Assembly: GCF_000155975.1 (NCBI RefSeq)
Contig: NZ_GG730299.1
Span: 2,016,882-2,080,881, forward strand
Direction of reading: 5' to 3'
Source of the DNA: Citrobacter youngae ATCC 29220
GTDB taxonomy: Bacteria > Pseudomonadota > Gammaproteobacteria > Enterobacterales > Enterobacteriaceae
Length of the DNA stretch: 64,000 bases
The translations under genes and the position numbers were made by a program. The notes beneath the pieces are model-generated. The model ran no database searches, had not been told where the DNA came from, and worked only from the letters and a program-made list of their open reading frames with translations. Shown here piece after piece: positions 1-9,306 of the stretch. Numbering within the stretch: position 1 is the stretch's first letter; the number at the start of each line of letters is the position of its first letter.

Positions 1-738
1 AGCGACCAGGAGATGATGCGCTATAACCGGCAAATCATTCTGCGCGGCTTCGATTTCGAAGGTCAGGAAGCGCTGAAGGAGGCGCGGGTACTGGTCGTTG
101 GTCTGGGAGGACTGGGCTGCGCCGCGACCCAATACCTGGCAGGCGCTGGCGTCGGGCATTTAACGCTGCTCGACTTTGACACCGTCTCCGTGTCGAACCT
201 CCAGCGCCAGACGCTGCACAGCGATGCGACCGTAGGGCAAGCGAAAGTGCTGTCCGCCCGCGACGCGCTGGCGCGGATTAACCCTTATATCGCCATTACG
301 CCGGTGAATGCGCTGCTGGATGATAGCGAAATTCATGCGCTGATCGCCAAACACGATTTGGTGCTGGACTGTACGGATAACGTCAGCGTCCGCAACCAGC
401 TTAACATCGGCTGCTTTACCGCAAAGGTTCCGCTGGTTTCCGGGGCGGCAATCCGCATGGAAGGACAAATTACCGTCTTTACATACCAGGAAGGCGAACC
501 TTGCTACCGCTGTCTGAGCCGTCTGTTCGGTGAAAACGCCCTGACCTGCGTCGAGGCTGGCGTGATGGCCCCGCTAATCGGCGTGATCGGCTCGTTACAG
601 GCAATGGAGGCCATTAAGCTGCTGGCAAACTACGGTAAACCCGCATCCGGCCGGATCGTCATGTACGACGCCATGACCTGCCAGTTCCGGGAAATGAAGC
701 TGATGCGTAATCCGGGGTGTGAGGTGTGTAGTCGGTAA
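1..738 (+). CDS. moeB: Molybdopterin-synthase adenylyltransferase MoeB (5' end cut off)
   Basis: MoeB activates the small subunit of molybdopterin synthase, MoaD, by adenylating its C-terminal Gly-Gly in molybdenum cofactor synthesis. The reading frame is open from base 1 (Ser-Asp-Gln-Glu-Met-Met-Arg-Tyr), which matches residues 5 onward of E. coli MoeB, so the true start lies about four codons outside the window. The nucleotide-binding GLGGLG loop is near the N terminus, the CYRC and terminal CEVC pairs are the zinc ligands, and the family length (about 249 residues) fits. Its partners moaA-E lie about 44 kb away in this window. REP repeats follow the stop codon. Internal ATGs at 13 and 16 are not the likely start. 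Confidence 0.96.
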   Translation, partial: SDQEMMRYNRQIILRGFDFEGQEALKEARVLVVGLGGLGCAATQYLAGAGVGHLTLLDFDTVSVSNLQRQTLHSDATVGQAKVLSARDALARINPYIAITPVNALLDDSEIHALIAKHDLVLDCTDNVSVRNQLNIGCFTAKVPLVSGAAIRMEGQITVFTYQEGEPCYRCLSRLFGENALTCVEAGVMAPLIGVIGSLQAMEAIKLLANYGKPASGRIVMYDAMTCQFREMKLMRNPGCEVCSR

Positions 739-742
739 AAAA

Positions 743-820
743 GTCGGGTGGCGGCTTCGCCTTACCCGACCTACAACGGCTTGAACGTAGGCCGGGTAAG
801 CGTTAGCGCCTCCCGGCAAC
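743..820. repeat. REP/BIME repeat pair between moeB and fsaA
   Basis: Two imperfect hairpins of the REP type lie here, at 743-770 (GTCGGGTGGCGG...ACCCGAC) and 787-818 (GTAGGCCGGGTAAGCG...CCCGGC). They fill the gap between the convergent genes moeB and fsaA. REP elements are known to stabilise transcript 3' ends and to bind gyrase or IHF in enterobacteria. Confidence 0.85.
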
Positions 821-824
821 AGCA

Positions 825-1487
825 TCAGATTGACGTGCGGCCAAATGCCCCCTGCCAGTCGTGCTCAAACTTCGCTACGGCTGCATCCACGGCCGGAGAA
901 CTAATCATCTGTTGAGCAACATCCAGCGGCAACGTGATGGCTTCGCAGCCTGCCAGCAGGCAATCCAGCGCCTGACGCGGCGTTTTGAAGCTGGCTGCCA
1001 GTACTTTGGCATGCGGCGCATGCATTTTCAGCAAGTTCTGCAGATCAATCACTGTCTGAATGCCATCACCGCCCTGCGCATCCACGCGGTTCACGTATGG
1101 CGCAACGTATTCCGCCCCCGCCAGTGCGGCTAATAACCCTTGGGCTGCGCCATATACCGCAGTACCCAGCGTCGGGATCCCTTCTTCTTTCAGCAATTTA
1201 ATCGCCGCCAGCCCTTCTTTAGTGACCGGCACTTTGACCACGATATCTGCAACAATTGACCGCAATTTACGCGCATCGCTGACCATGCCTTCGGCGGTCG
1301 TCGCCATCACCTGAGCAAACAGACGGCCTTGTCCTCCCGTTGCTTCATGCAGTTGCGGCAGCAACGCTTCCAGCGTCTGTTTACCCGCCGCCACGATGCT
1401 CGGATTCGTTGTCACCCCGGCCAGCGGAAAAATACGCGCCAGAGCGGTCACCGCGGCAACATCCGACGTATCTAAATAGAGTTCCAT
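825..1487 (-). CDS. fsaA: Fructose-6-phosphate aldolase 1 (FsaA, TalB-like)
   Basis: A class I aldolase of the transaldolase-like family, cytoplasmic. The E. coli enzyme cleaves fructose 6-phosphate to dihydroxyacetone and glyceraldehyde 3-phosphate and also uses other ketoses. The 220-residue length is exactly that of FsaA. The Schiff-base lysine is Lys85 in the VVKVPVT segment, and the TTNPS motif (26-30) is present. The start is supported by a GAGGAAAGG ribosome binding site. It is divergent from pflE, and the 132-bp gap holds two CTTT-N4(-5)-GAAAG repeats that could control both genes. The physiological role is uncertain even in E. coli. Confidence 0.95.
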   Translation of the reverse strand: MELYLDTSDVAAVTALARIFPLAGVTTNPSIVAAGKQTLEALLPQLHEATGGQGRLFAQVMATTAEGMVSDARKLRSIVADIVVKVPVTKEGLAAIKLLKEEGIPTLGTAVYGAAQGLLAALAGAEYVAPYVNRVDAQGGDGIQTVIDLQNLLKMHAPHAKVLAASFKTPRQALDCLLAGCEAITLPLDVAQQMISSPAVDAAVAKFEHDWQGAFGRTSI

Positions 1488-1568
1488 AACCTTTCCTCAA
1501 ACGAATAATTAGCATGAATAAAAGGTAGCACGGCGAAACCTCACGGATAGTTGACTTGCGTCAATATA

Positions 1569-1605
1569 ACTTTCATTCGAAAGTAATTTAATCTTTATAC
1601 GAAAG
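1569..1605. promoter_or_regulatory. Tandem CTTTC-ATTC-GAAAG motif (candidate operator) before pflE/fsaA
   Basis: ACTTTCATTCGAAAGT at 1569-1584 is an interrupted inverted repeat (arms ACTTTC and GAAAGT). A second, weaker copy CTTTATACGAAAG follows at 1593-1605, about 23 bp on, that is two helical turns. The 14-base core ACTTTCATTCGAAA is repeated exactly at 5097-5110 before ybiV and, on the other strand, at 6113-6126 before ybiU. The pflE start codon is at 1620, so a bound protein would block transcription or initiation. The binding protein is not known; a DeoR- or GntR-type repressor is only a guess. Confidence 0.6.
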
Positions 1606-1619
1606 AAAAGAGGCCGCTT

Positions 1620-2519
1620 ATGATTTTTAATATTCAGCGCTATTCCACTCATGATGGTCCCGGTATCCGTACCGTGGTGTTCCTTAAAGGATGCTCCCTG
1701 GGCTGTCGTTGGTGTCAGAATCCGGAAAGTCGCGCCCGTACACAGGACCTGCTCTACGACGCACGTTTGTGTCTTGATGGTTGCGATCTCTGTGCGCAGG
1801 CGGCCCCTGCGGTGATTGAGCGGGCGCTGAGCGGTCTGCTGATTCATCGCGAAAAACTAACCGATGACACTTTCGCCGCGCTAACGGACTGCTGTCCAAC
1901 CCAGGCGCTGACCGTCTGTGGCGAGGTCAAAAGCGTGCACGACATTATGTCGACCGTCTTGCGTGATAAACCGTTTTACGATCGCAGCGGTGGAGGCCTT
2001 ACCTTGTCCGGCGGCGAACCGTTTATGCAGCCAGAGCTGGCTGCAGAATTATTCAAAGCCAGCCACGACGCAGGCATTCATACAACGGTCGAGACCTGCC
2101 TGCATGTACCGTGGAAGTATATTGAGCCTTCATTACCTAACGTTGATCTGTTCCTGGCCGATTTAAAACATGTGGCCGCCGCGCCGTTTAAACAGTGGAC
2201 CGATGGCAGCGCCTCGCGCGTTTTGGACAATCTGAAAAAACTGGCCGCTGCGGGTAAAAAAATCATTATCCGCGTACCGCTGATTCAGGGTTTCAACGCT
2301 GACGAAGCCGCCATCCAGGCCATTACCGATTTTGCCGCCGACGAACTCCACGTCGGTGAGATCCATTTTTTGCCCTATCACACCCTGGGCATCAATAAAT
2401 ACCACTTACTCAGTCAACCCTACAACGCACCGGATAAACCGCTTGATGCGCCTGCGCTGCTCGAATTTGCCCTGCAGTATGCCAGCCGTAAAGGTTTAAC
2501 CGCGACCCTACGAGGATAA
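1620..2519 (+). CDS. pflE: Glycyl-radical enzyme activating protein PflE (YbiY)
   Basis: A radical SAM activase that installs the glycyl radical on the adjacent enzyme PflF, anaerobically. The radical SAM cluster cysteines are C25, C29 and C32 in [10 protein letters not shown] cysteine-rich insert follows (C51, C55, C58, then C91, C92, C100), like the ferredoxin-type domain of activases of the dehydratase group and unlike the shorter PflA. The SGGEP motif near residue 130 binds SAM. Length 299 matches E. coli YbiY. It ends five bases before pflF, so the two are one operon. The shared motif at 1569-1605 lies just upstream. Confidence 0.93.
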   Translation: MIFNIQRYSTHDGPGIRTVVFLKGCSLGCRWCQNPESRARTQDLLYDARLCLDGCDLCAQAAPAVIERALSGLLIHREKLTDDTFAALTDCCPTQALTVCGEVKSVHDIMSTVLRDKPFYDRSGGGLTLSGGEPFMQPELAAELFKASHDAGIHTTVETCLHVPWKYIEPSLPNVDLFLADLKHVAAAPFKQWTDGSASRVLDNLKKLAAAGKKIIIRVPLIQGFNADEAAIQAITDFAADELHVGEIHFLPYHTLGINKYHLLSQPYNAPDKPLDAPALLEFALQYASRKGLTATLRG

Positions 2520-2524
2520 TCACC

Positions 2525-4957
2525 ATGACAACTCTGAAACTGGACACGCTCAGCGACCGCATCAAAGCGCATAAAACAGCCCTGATCCACATCGTGAAGC
2601 CGCCGGTTTGTACCGAGCGCGCCCAGCACTATACCGAGATGTATCAGCAACATCTGGATAAGCCTATCCCGGTACGCCGCGCGCTGGCGCTGGCCCATCA
2701 TTTGGCGGAACGCACCATCTGGATCAAACATGATGAACTGATTATCGGTAACCAGGCAAGTGAAGTACGCGCCGCGCCGATCTTCCCGGAATACACTGTT
2801 TCCTGGATTGAAAAAGAGATAGACGACCTTGCGGACAGACCTGGCGCAGGCTTCTCGGTAAGCGAAGAGAACAAACGCGTATTGCACGAGGTGTGCCCGT
2901 GGTGGCGCGGCCAAACCGTACAGGATCGCTGCTATGGGATGTTTACCGATGAGCAGAAAGGTCTGCTGGAAACCGGCATTATCAAAGCCGAAGGCAATAT
3001 GACCTCCGGCGACGCACACCTGGCGGTGAACTTCCCGCTGCTACTGGAAAAAGGTCTCGACGGCCTGCGCCACAAAGTCGATGAACGTCGCTCACGCATC
3101 AATCTGACTTGTCTGGAAGATCTGCATGGCGATCAGTTCCTGAAAGCGATTGATATCGTGCTGGAAGCCGTCAGTCTGCACATTGAGCGCTTTGCCGCTC
3201 TGGCACGAAAAATGGCGTCCACGGAAACCCGCGCCAGCCGTCGCGAAGAGCTGCTGACCATGGCGGAAAACTGTGATGTGATTGCCCATGAGCCGCCTAA
3301 AACGTTCTGGCAGGCGCTGCAGTTGTGCTACTTCATCCAGTTGATCCTGCAAATTGAATCCAACGGCCACTCCGTGTCGTTTGGCCGCATGGACCAGTAT
3401 CTCTATCCTTTCTATCGTCGCGATGTGGAACTGAATCAGTCGCTGGATCGCGAACACGCCATTGAGCTGTTGCACAGCTGCTGGCTGAAGCTACTGGAAG
3501 TGAACAAAATTCGCTCCGGTTCCCACTCCAAAGCATCGGCGGGCAGCCCGCTGTATCAGAACGTGACCATTGGCGGGCAGAATCTGGTTAACGGTCAGGC
3601 GGTGGATGCCGTCAACCCGCTCTCCTACGCTATTCTGGAATCCTGCGGCCGCCTGCGTTCTACTCAGCCTAACCTGAGCGTGCGCTATCATGCGGGGATG
3701 AGTAACGATTTCCTTGATGCCTGCGTACAGGTCATCCGCTGCGGATTCGGGATGCCAGCCTTTAACAACGATGAAATTGTCATACCGGAATTCATTAAAC
3801 TCGGTATTGAACCCCAGGACGCCTATGACTATGCGGCAATTGGCTGCATCGAAACCGCCGTTGGCGGCAAATGGGGCTACCGTTGTACCGGCATGAGCTT
3901 TATTAACTTTGCGCGCGTTATGCTGGCGGCGCTGGAAGGCGGACGCGATGCCACCAGCGGTAAGGTATTCCTGCCGCAGGAAAAAGCGCTCTCGGCCGGC
4001 AACTTCAACAATTTCGCTGAAGTGATGGACGCCTGGGATACGCAGATTCGCTACTACACGCGTAAATCTATCGAAATTGAGTATGTCGTCGATACGATGC
4101 TGGAAGAGAACGTGCACGATATTCTCTGTTCCGCGCTGGTAGACGACTGCATCGAACGCGCGAAAAGCATTAAGCAAGGCGGCGCGAAGTATGACTGGGT
4201 ATCAGGTTTGCAGGTGGGTATCGCCAACCTCGGCAACAGCCTGGCGGCAGTGAAGAAACTGGTCTTCGATCAAGGCGCTATCGGCCAGCAGCAACTGGCC
4301 GCCGCACTGGCCGACGATTTTGACGGTCTGACCCACGAACAGTTACGCCAACGGCTGATCAACGGCGCACCGAAGTACGGCAACGATGACGATTCCGTTG
4401 ATACGCTGCTGGCCCGCGCTTATCAGACCTATATTGATGAACTGAAACAGTATCATAATCCACGTTATGGTCGCGGTCCGGTTGGCGGCAATTACTACGC
4501 AGGTACCTCTTCTATCTCCGCCAACGTGCCGTTTGGCGCGGCAACCATGGCAACGCCGGATGGCCGTAAAGCGCGTACCCCGCTGGCTGAAGGCGCGAGC
4601 CCGGCTTCCGGTACGGACCATCTCGGTCCGACGGCGGTAATTGGTTCGGTGGGTAAACTGCCTACCGGTTCGATTCTCGGCGGCGTACTGTTAAACCAGA
4701 AGCTGAACCCGGCCACGCTGGAGAATGAATCCGATAAGCAAAAGCTGATGATCCTGCTGCGCACCTTCTTCGAAGAGCACAAAGGCTGGCATATTCAGTA
4801 CAACATTGTCTCCCGTGAAACGCTGCTGGAAGCCAAAAAACACCCGGACCAGTACCGTGACCTGGTGGTCCGTGTAGCCGGTTATTCCGCCTTCTTCACC
4901 GCCCTGTCTCCGGACGCGCAGGACGATATCATCGCGCGTACTGAGCATATGCTGTAA
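2525..4957 (+). CDS. pflF: Glycyl-radical enzyme PflF (YbiW), substrate unknown
   Basis: A glycyl-radical enzyme of 810 residues. The radical site is Gly786 in RVAGYSAF, 24 residues from the C terminus, and the thiyl cysteine is Cys441 in GCIE. Although named a formate acetyltransferase, it has a single Cys followed by Ile-Glu, as in glycerol or propanediol dehydratase and choline lyase, and lacks the Cys-Cys pair of true pyruvate formate-lyase. A dehydratase or C-X lyase acting on a small polyol or related compound is therefore more likely (inference). It follows its activase pflE by five bases with the start codon just after a GAGGATAATCACC leader. BIME repeats follow the stop. Confidence 0.93.
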   Translation: MTTLKLDTLSDRIKAHKTALIHIVKPPVCTERAQHYTEMYQQHLDKPIPVRRALALAHHLAERTIWIKHDELIIGNQASEVRAAPIFPEYTVSWIEKEIDDLADRPGAGFSVSEENKRVLHEVCPWWRGQTVQDRCYGMFTDEQKGLLETGIIKAEGNMTSGDAHLAVNFPLLLEKGLDGLRHKVDERRSRINLTCLEDLHGDQFLKAIDIVLEAVSLHIERFAALARKMASTETRASRREELLTMAENCDVIAHEPPKTFWQALQLCYFIQLILQIESNGHSVSFGRMDQYLYPFYRRDVELNQSLDREHAIELLHSCWLKLLEVNKIRSGSHSKASAGSPLYQNVTIGGQNLVNGQAVDAVNPLSYAILESCGRLRSTQPNLSVRYHAGMSNDFLDACVQVIRCGFGMPAFNNDEIVIPEFIKLGIEPQDAYDYAAIGCIETAVGGKWGYRCTGMSFINFARVMLAALEGGRDATSGKVFLPQEKALSAGNFNNFAEVMDAWDTQIRYYTRKSIEIEYVVDTMLEENVHDILCSALVDDCIERAKSIKQGGAKYDWVSGLQVGIANLGNSLAAVKKLVFDQGAIGQQQLAAALADDFDGLTHEQLRQRLINGAPKYGNDDDSVDTLLARAYQTYIDELKQYHNPRYGRGPVGGNYYAGTSSISANVPFGAATMATPDGRKARTPLAEGASPASGTDHLGPTAVIGSVGKLPTGSILGGVLLNQKLNPATLENESDKQKLMILLRTFFEEHKGWHIQYNIVSRETLLEAKKHPDQYRDLVVRVAGYSAFFTALSPDAQDDIIARTEHML

Positions 4958-4965
4958 GCAATATT

Positions 4966-5096
4966 GTAGGCCGGATAAGGCGTTCACGCCGCCATCCGGC
5001 ACGCTACCCTCCCCATTGCCGGATGCGCTGACGCTTATCCGGCCTACAACTGCTCTCCCCTTAGTCGGGTAAGGCGAAGCCGCCACCCGGCTTTTT
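4966..5096. repeat. BIME (three REP units) between pflF and ybiV
   Basis: Three REP hairpins: 4966-5002, 5016-5049 (in opposite orientations, both with GTAGGCCGGATAAGG / CTTATCCGGCC cores), and 5064-5091. The last one (GTCGGGT...ACCCGGC) is followed by TTTTT and could also end the pflEF transcript. Confidence 0.9.
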
Positions 5097-5112
5097 ACTT
5101 TCATTCGAAATT
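5097..5112. promoter_or_regulatory. ACTTTCATTCGAAA motif before ybiV
   Basis: ACTTTCATTCGAAATT, sharing its first 14 bases exactly with the motif at 1569 and with the reverse-strand copy at 6113-6126. It lies about 67 bp before the ybiV start codon, a suitable place for a promoter operator. It also directly abuts the BIME, so ybiV probably has its own promoter. Confidence 0.55.
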
Positions 5113-5179
5113 AAATTTGTGCTTCATGTCACATTGTTATTAGAATGTTTCTGGTCGCAGTTATGAGCCAGGAGCAAGT

Positions 5180-5995
5180 ATGACCATCAAAGTTATCGTC
5201 ACCGATATGGACGGAACTTTTCTCGACGACGCCAAGAACTACGATCGTGCACGTTTTATGGCGCAGTATCAGGAACTGAAAAAACGAGATATTGAATTTG
5301 TCGTGGCCAGCGGCAACCAGTATTTCCAGCTGATCTCCTTTTTCCCGGAGCTTAAAGACGAAATATCGTTTGTCGCTGAGAATGGCGCGCTGGTTTTTGA
5401 GCATGGCAAGCAGCTGTTTCACGGCGAGCTTACCCGTCACGAATCACGCATCGTTATTGGCGAACTGCTTAAAGACAAGCAGCTCAATTTTGTGGCCTGC
5501 GGTCTGCAAAGCGCCTACGTCAGCGAGCATGCCCCAGAATCTTTTGTGGCATTGATGTCGAAACACTATCATCGTCTGAAACCGGTGAAGGATTATCAGG
5601 ACATTGATGATGTGCTGTTTAAGTTTTCGCTGAACTTACCCGACCAACAAATCCCGTTGGTTATCGATCACCTGCATACTGCGCTTGATGGCATTATGAA
5701 GCCCGTCACCAGCGGCTTTGGGTTTATCGATTTGATTATTCCGGGCTTACACAAAGCCAACGGTATCAGCCGCCTGCTGAAACGCTGGAACCTGTCCCCT
5801 CAAAACGTGGTCGCCATTGGCGATAGCGGTAACGATGCGGAAATGCTGAAAATGGCGCACTACTCTTTCGCCATGGCCAATGCGGCAGAAAGTATAAAAA
5901 CAATTGCCCGCTTTCAGACCGACGACAATAACCATCAGGGCGCGCTGAACGTGATTCAGGCCGTGCTGGATAACACCTCTCCTTTTAACGTCTGA
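5180..5995 (+). CDS. ybiV: HAD-superfamily sugar phosphatase (YbiV/SupH)
   Basis: A Cof-type (subclass IIB) HAD phosphatase, cytoplasmic. The E. coli protein dephosphorylates sugar phosphates such as erythrose 4-phosphate and ribose 5-phosphate. The catalytic DMDGTF motif is at residues 9-14, the conserved ASGN serine of motif II is near residue 45, and GDSGNDAEM near residue 214 carries the metal ligands. The 271-residue length is normal, and the sequence lacks any signal peptide. The start is preceded by AGGAGCAAGT. It lies between pflEF and ybiU and carries the same upstream motif as they do. Confidence 0.93.
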   Translation: MTIKVIVTDMDGTFLDDAKNYDRARFMAQYQELKKRDIEFVVASGNQYFQLISFFPELKDEISFVAENGALVFEHGKQLFHGELTRHESRIVIGELLKDKQLNFVACGLQSAYVSEHAPESFVALMSKHYHRLKPVKDYQDIDDVLFKFSLNLPDQQIPLVIDHLHTALDGIMKPVTSGFGFIDLIIPGLHKANGISRLLKRWNLSPQNVVAIGDSGNDAEMLKMAHYSFAMANAAESIKTIARFQTDDNNHQGALNVIQAVLDNTSPFNV

Positions 5996-6003
5996 TCCTG
6001 TCG

Positions 6004-6025
6004 ACCGGGGCCTGCTCCGGTTTTC
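6004..6025 (+). terminator. Probable terminator after ybiV
   Basis: ACCGGGGC...CTCCGGTTTT forms a short GC-rich hairpin followed by a T-rich stretch just after the ybiV stop codon. The stem is short and imperfect. Confidence 0.45.
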
Positions 6026-6111
6026 ACTCTTTTATCATTCCGTGCACACCATCAAGTTTTTAAACTTGCATTAACCTATTTTTAACTTATATTGCACATG
6101 TAAGTTAAATG

Positions 6112-6127
6112 GTTTCGAATGAAAGTT
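6112..6127. promoter_or_regulatory. Reverse-strand ACTTTCATTCGAAA motif before ybiU
   Basis: GTTTCGAATGAAAGTT is the reverse complement of the motif found before pflE/fsaA and ybiV (14 of 14 core bases). It ends only 15 bases before the ybiU start codon at 6142, so occupancy should block the ybiU promoter or leader. Confidence 0.55.
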
Positions 6128-6141
6128 AATGCGAGGTGGTT

Positions 6142-7404
6142 ATGGCTTTTACGTTTACCTGCGACACATTGCCCGCCGATCACAAAGCGGCAATCCGTCA
6201 GATGAAACAGCAATTGCGGGCACAGCTTGGGGATGTTCAGTTGATTTTTAATCAGCTGAGCGATGCCATTGCCACTCGCGTAGCGGAAATCAACGCTCTC
6301 AAAGCCCAGGGTTCACCGGTGTGGCCAGTGTTGCCCTATGCGGATATTAAAGCGGGTCGCGTGAGCGCAGAACAGCGTGAAGAAATTAAGCGTCGCGGGT
6401 GCGCGGTGATTAAAGGCCATTTCCCTCGTGAACAGGCGCTGGCATGGGATCAGTCGATGCTCGATTACCTGGATCGCAACCGCTTTGACGATATTTACAA
6501 AGGACCGGGCGATAATTTCTTTGGCACCCTTAGCGCATCCCGCCCGGAGATCTACCCCATCTACTGGTCACAGGCGCAAATGCAGGCCCGTCAAAGTGAA
6601 GAGATGGCGAATGCGCAGTCCTTTCTCAATCGCTTATGGACGTTCGAAAGCGAGGGTAAGCAATGGTTTAACCCGGACGTCAGCGTCATCTACCCTGACC
6701 GCATTCGCCGCCGCCCGCCGGGAACCACCTCGAAAGGGCTTGGCGCACATACCGACTCCGGCGCGCTGGAGCGCTGGCTGCTGCCGGCTTATCAGCAGGT
6801 CTTTGCTAATGTTTTCAATGGAAAACTGGCTGAGTACGATCCGTGGCAGGCCGCGCATCGCACCGAAGTAGAAGAGTATACGGTCGATAACACCACCAAA
6901 TGTTCGGTATTTCGTACCTTCCAGGGCTGGACGGCACTGTCTGATATGCTGCCAGGCCAGGGGCTACTGCATGTGGTCCCGATCCCTGAAGCAATGGCCT
7001 ATGTGCTGCTACGCCCATTGCTTGACGATGTGCCAGAAGATGAACTGTGCGGCGTCGCGCCCGGCAGAGTGTTACCGATTTCCGCGCAATGGCATCCGCT
7101 GCTGATCGAGGCGTTAACCAGCATTCCACCGCTGGAAGCCGGGGATTCGGTCTGGTGGCATTGCGATGTGATCCACTCCGTCGCGCCGGTAGAAAATCAA
7201 CAGGGCTGGGGTAATGTGATGTATATCCCTGCCGCACCGATGTGCGAAAAGAACCTGGCGTATGCCCACAAAGTGAAGGTCGCGCTGGAAAAAGGTGCGT
7301 CGCCGGGTGATTTCCCGCGCGAGGATTATGAAACTTACTGGGAAGGACGCTTCACGCTGGAGGATTTGAATATCCACGGTAAGCGCGCGCTGGGTATTAT
7401 TTAA
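6142..7404 (+). CDS. ybiU: DUF1479 protein YbiU, putative 2-oxoglutarate/Fe(II)-type oxygenase
   Basis: A cytoplasmic protein of 420 residues matching E. coli YbiU along its whole length. The HTDSG segment near residue 200 resembles the His-X-Asp metal-binding motif of cupin-type Fe(II)/2-oxoglutarate oxygenases, and a distal His may be in WWHCDVIHSV near residue 350. The enzymatic role is unproven. The ATG at 6142 is chosen because CGAGG sits five bases before it; the GTG two codons upstream overlaps that site. It follows ybiV but has its own upstream region containing the motif at 6112-6127. Confidence 0.9.
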   Translation: MAFTFTCDTLPADHKAAIRQMKQQLRAQLGDVQLIFNQLSDAIATRVAEINALKAQGSPVWPVLPYADIKAGRVSAEQREEIKRRGCAVIKGHFPREQALAWDQSMLDYLDRNRFDDIYKGPGDNFFGTLSASRPEIYPIYWSQAQMQARQSEEMANAQSFLNRLWTFESEGKQWFNPDVSVIYPDRIRRRPPGTTSKGLGAHTDSGALERWLLPAYQQVFANVFNGKLAEYDPWQAAHRTEVEEYTVDNTTKCSVFRTFQGWTALSDMLPGQGLLHVVPIPEAMAYVLLRPLLDDVPEDELCGVAPGRVLPISAQWHPLLIEALTSIPPLEAGDSVWWHCDVIHSVAPVENQQGWGNVMYIPAAPMCEKNLAYAHKVKVALEKGASPGDFPREDYETYWEGRFTLEDLNIHGKRALGII

Positions 7405-7436
7405 TGCGTCACTGACGCCATTTCCTAAGTATTTCA

Positions 7437-7467
7437 CGTTACAGGTGCAGCCATCACACCTGTAACG
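7437..7467. terminator. Inverted repeat between convergent ybiU and ybiT
   Basis: Perfect 11-bp arms CGTTACAGGTG and CACCTGTAACG around a 9-base loop, located 33 bp after the ybiU stop codon and 18 bp from the ybiT stop codon. No clear T run follows on either strand, so it may act as a 3' stem-loop rather than a classic terminator. Confidence 0.6.
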
Positions 7468-7484
7468 CGAAAGACGACGGGAAA

Positions 7485-9080
7485 TTAGCCGTCGATACCT
7501 TTGCTGCGCAGGTAATCTTCGTAGTTACCGGTGAAGTCCACCACGCGCTCTGGCGTAATTTCAATCACGCGGGTGGCCAGCGAACTGACGAACTCACGGT
7601 CGTGAGAGACGAAGATCAGCGTGCCCTGATACATTTCCAGCGCCATGTTCAGCGACTCAATCGATTCCATGTCCAGGTGGTTGGTTGGTTCATCCATTAC
7701 CAGAATATTCGGTTTCTGCATCATCAGCTTACCGAACAGCATGCGTCCTTTTTCACCACCAGACAGCACCTTAGCGGGCTTCTTGATGTCGTCCTGGCTG
7801 AACAGCAGACGGCCAAGGAAGCTGCGTACAACCTGCTCATCGTCGCCTTCTTGTTTCCACTGGCTCATCCACTCGAATACGGTCAGATCGTTTTCGAACT
7901 CATACTCGTGATCCTGCGCATAGTAACCGACTTGCGCGTTTTCAGACCATTTCACGGTGCCGTTATCCGGCTGCAAATCACCGACCAGCGTTTTCAGCAT
8001 GGTGGATTTACCCACGCCGTTGGCGCCCAGAATGGCAATCTTCTCACCCACTTCAAGCAGCAGATTGAAGTTTTTAAACAGCGGGCCTTCATCAAAACCT
8101 TTGGTGAGCGCTTCCACTTCCAGCGCGTTACGGAACAGTTTCTTGTCCTGCTCGAAGCGAATGAACGGGTTCTGACGGCTGGAAGCTTTAACTTCTTCCA
8201 GTTTAATTTTATCGATCTGACGGGCGCGGGAAGTCGCCTGACGAGATTTTGAGGCGTTAGCGCTAAAGCGGCTGACGAAGGACTGCAGGTCCGCAATCTG
8301 TGCTTTCTTCTTGGCGTTATCGGCCAGCAGACGTTCACGCGCCTGAGTTGCCGCCGTCATGTATTCGTCATAGTTACCTGGGTACACACGCAGTTCGCCG
8401 TAGTCCAGATCCGCCATATGCGTACAGACCATATTCAGGAAGTGACGGTCGTGCGAAATGATGATCATGGTGCTGTCACGCTCGTTTAGCGTCTGCTCCA
8501 GCCAGCGGATGGTGTCGATATCCAGGTTGTTCGTGGGTTCGTCGAGCAGCAGAATGTCCGGGTCGGAGAACAGCGCCTGCGCCAGAAGCACACGCAGTTT
8601 CCAGCCGGGCGCAACTTCGCTCATCGGACCGTAATGCTGTTCAACCGGAATCCCCACGCCCAGCAGCAGTTCGCCCGCACGCGCTTCCGCAGAGTAACCG
8701 TCCATTTCGCCGTACTGCACTTCGAGGTCGGCCACTTTATAGCCGTCTTCTTCGCTCATCTCCGCCAGGGCGTAGATACGATCGCGCTCCTGCTTCACTG
8801 CCCACAGTTCAGCATGTCCCATGATCACAGTGTCAAGCACGGTGAACTCTTCAAAGGCGAACTGATCCTGACGCAGTTTACCGATGCGTTCGTTCGGATC
8901 GAGGGAAACGTTACCCAACGTCGGTTCGAGGTCGCCGCCGAGAATTTTCATAAAAGTGGATTTACCGCTACCGTTCGCGCCAATCAGGCCGTAACGGTTG
9001 CCGCCGCCAAATTTGACGGAAATATTTTCAAACAGCGGCTTACTGCCGAACTGCATGGTGACGTTGCTGGAGACTAACAC
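7485..9080 (-). CDS. ybiT: ABC-F family ATPase YbiT
   Basis: A soluble ABC-F protein of 531 residues with two ATPase domains and no membrane segments; relatives such as EttA act on the ribosome. The first Walker A (GANGSGKS) is at about residues 34-41 and the second (GANGVGKS) at about 355-362. LDEPTNNLD and MDEPTNHLD are the Walker B/D-loop segments. A charged linker of about 80 residues ([13 protein letters not shown] onward) joins them, as expected of the P-site tRNA-interacting motif. It is convergent with ybiU and divergent from ldtB. Confidence 0.95.
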   Translation of the reverse strand: MLVSSNVTMQFGSKPLFENISVKFGGGNRYGLIGANGSGKSTFMKILGGDLEPTLGNVSLDPNERIGKLRQDQFAFEEFTVLDTVIMGHAELWAVKQERDRIYALAEMSEEDGYKVADLEVQYGEMDGYSAEARAGELLLGVGIPVEQHYGPMSEVAPGWKLRVLLAQALFSDPDILLLDEPTNNLDIDTIRWLEQTLNERDSTMIIISHDRHFLNMVCTHMADLDYGELRVYPGNYDEYMTAATQARERLLADNAKKKAQIADLQSFVSRFSANASKSRQATSRARQIDKIKLEEVKASSRQNPFIRFEQDKKLFRNALEVEALTKGFDEGPLFKNFNLLLEVGEKIAILGANGVGKSTMLKTLVGDLQPDNGTVKWSENAQVGYYAQDHEYEFENDLTVFEWMSQWKQEGDDEQVVRSFLGRLLFSQDDIKKPAKVLSGGEKGRMLFGKLMMQKPNILVMDEPTNHLDMESIESLNMALEMYQGTLIFVSHDREFVSSLATRVIEITPERVVDFTGNYEDYLRSKGIDG

Positions 9081-9306
9081 TGGCGTATCCTGAAAGAAAT
9101 ATGTGACAAACCGCTTATTATGCCATAAGTCTACGATAAGATCGCGCCTTCATGCTGAAGGGATAAAGTGCAAGCAAAAGGAAAAAAATGTGATTTAGTA
9201 CACATCCGAATTCCTTGTTGCTCAGATTGCACTTATAATGCGTGCCCAACACTACATAAATCTCAACCCACTGGCCTGCCTGGCACTGAATCTCGCATAC
9301 ATGAAG

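Noticed and set aside
743-820. Repeated hairpins that could be read as a CRISPR array
   Set aside because: They are REP/BIME units with the GCCGGATAAGGCG type core in alternating orientation, without regular spacers or cas genes nearby.
9238-9306. An upstream start for ldtB that adds 23 residues
   Set aside because: The extra residues come before the signal peptide and have no conserved match; the inner ATG gives the E. coli length.
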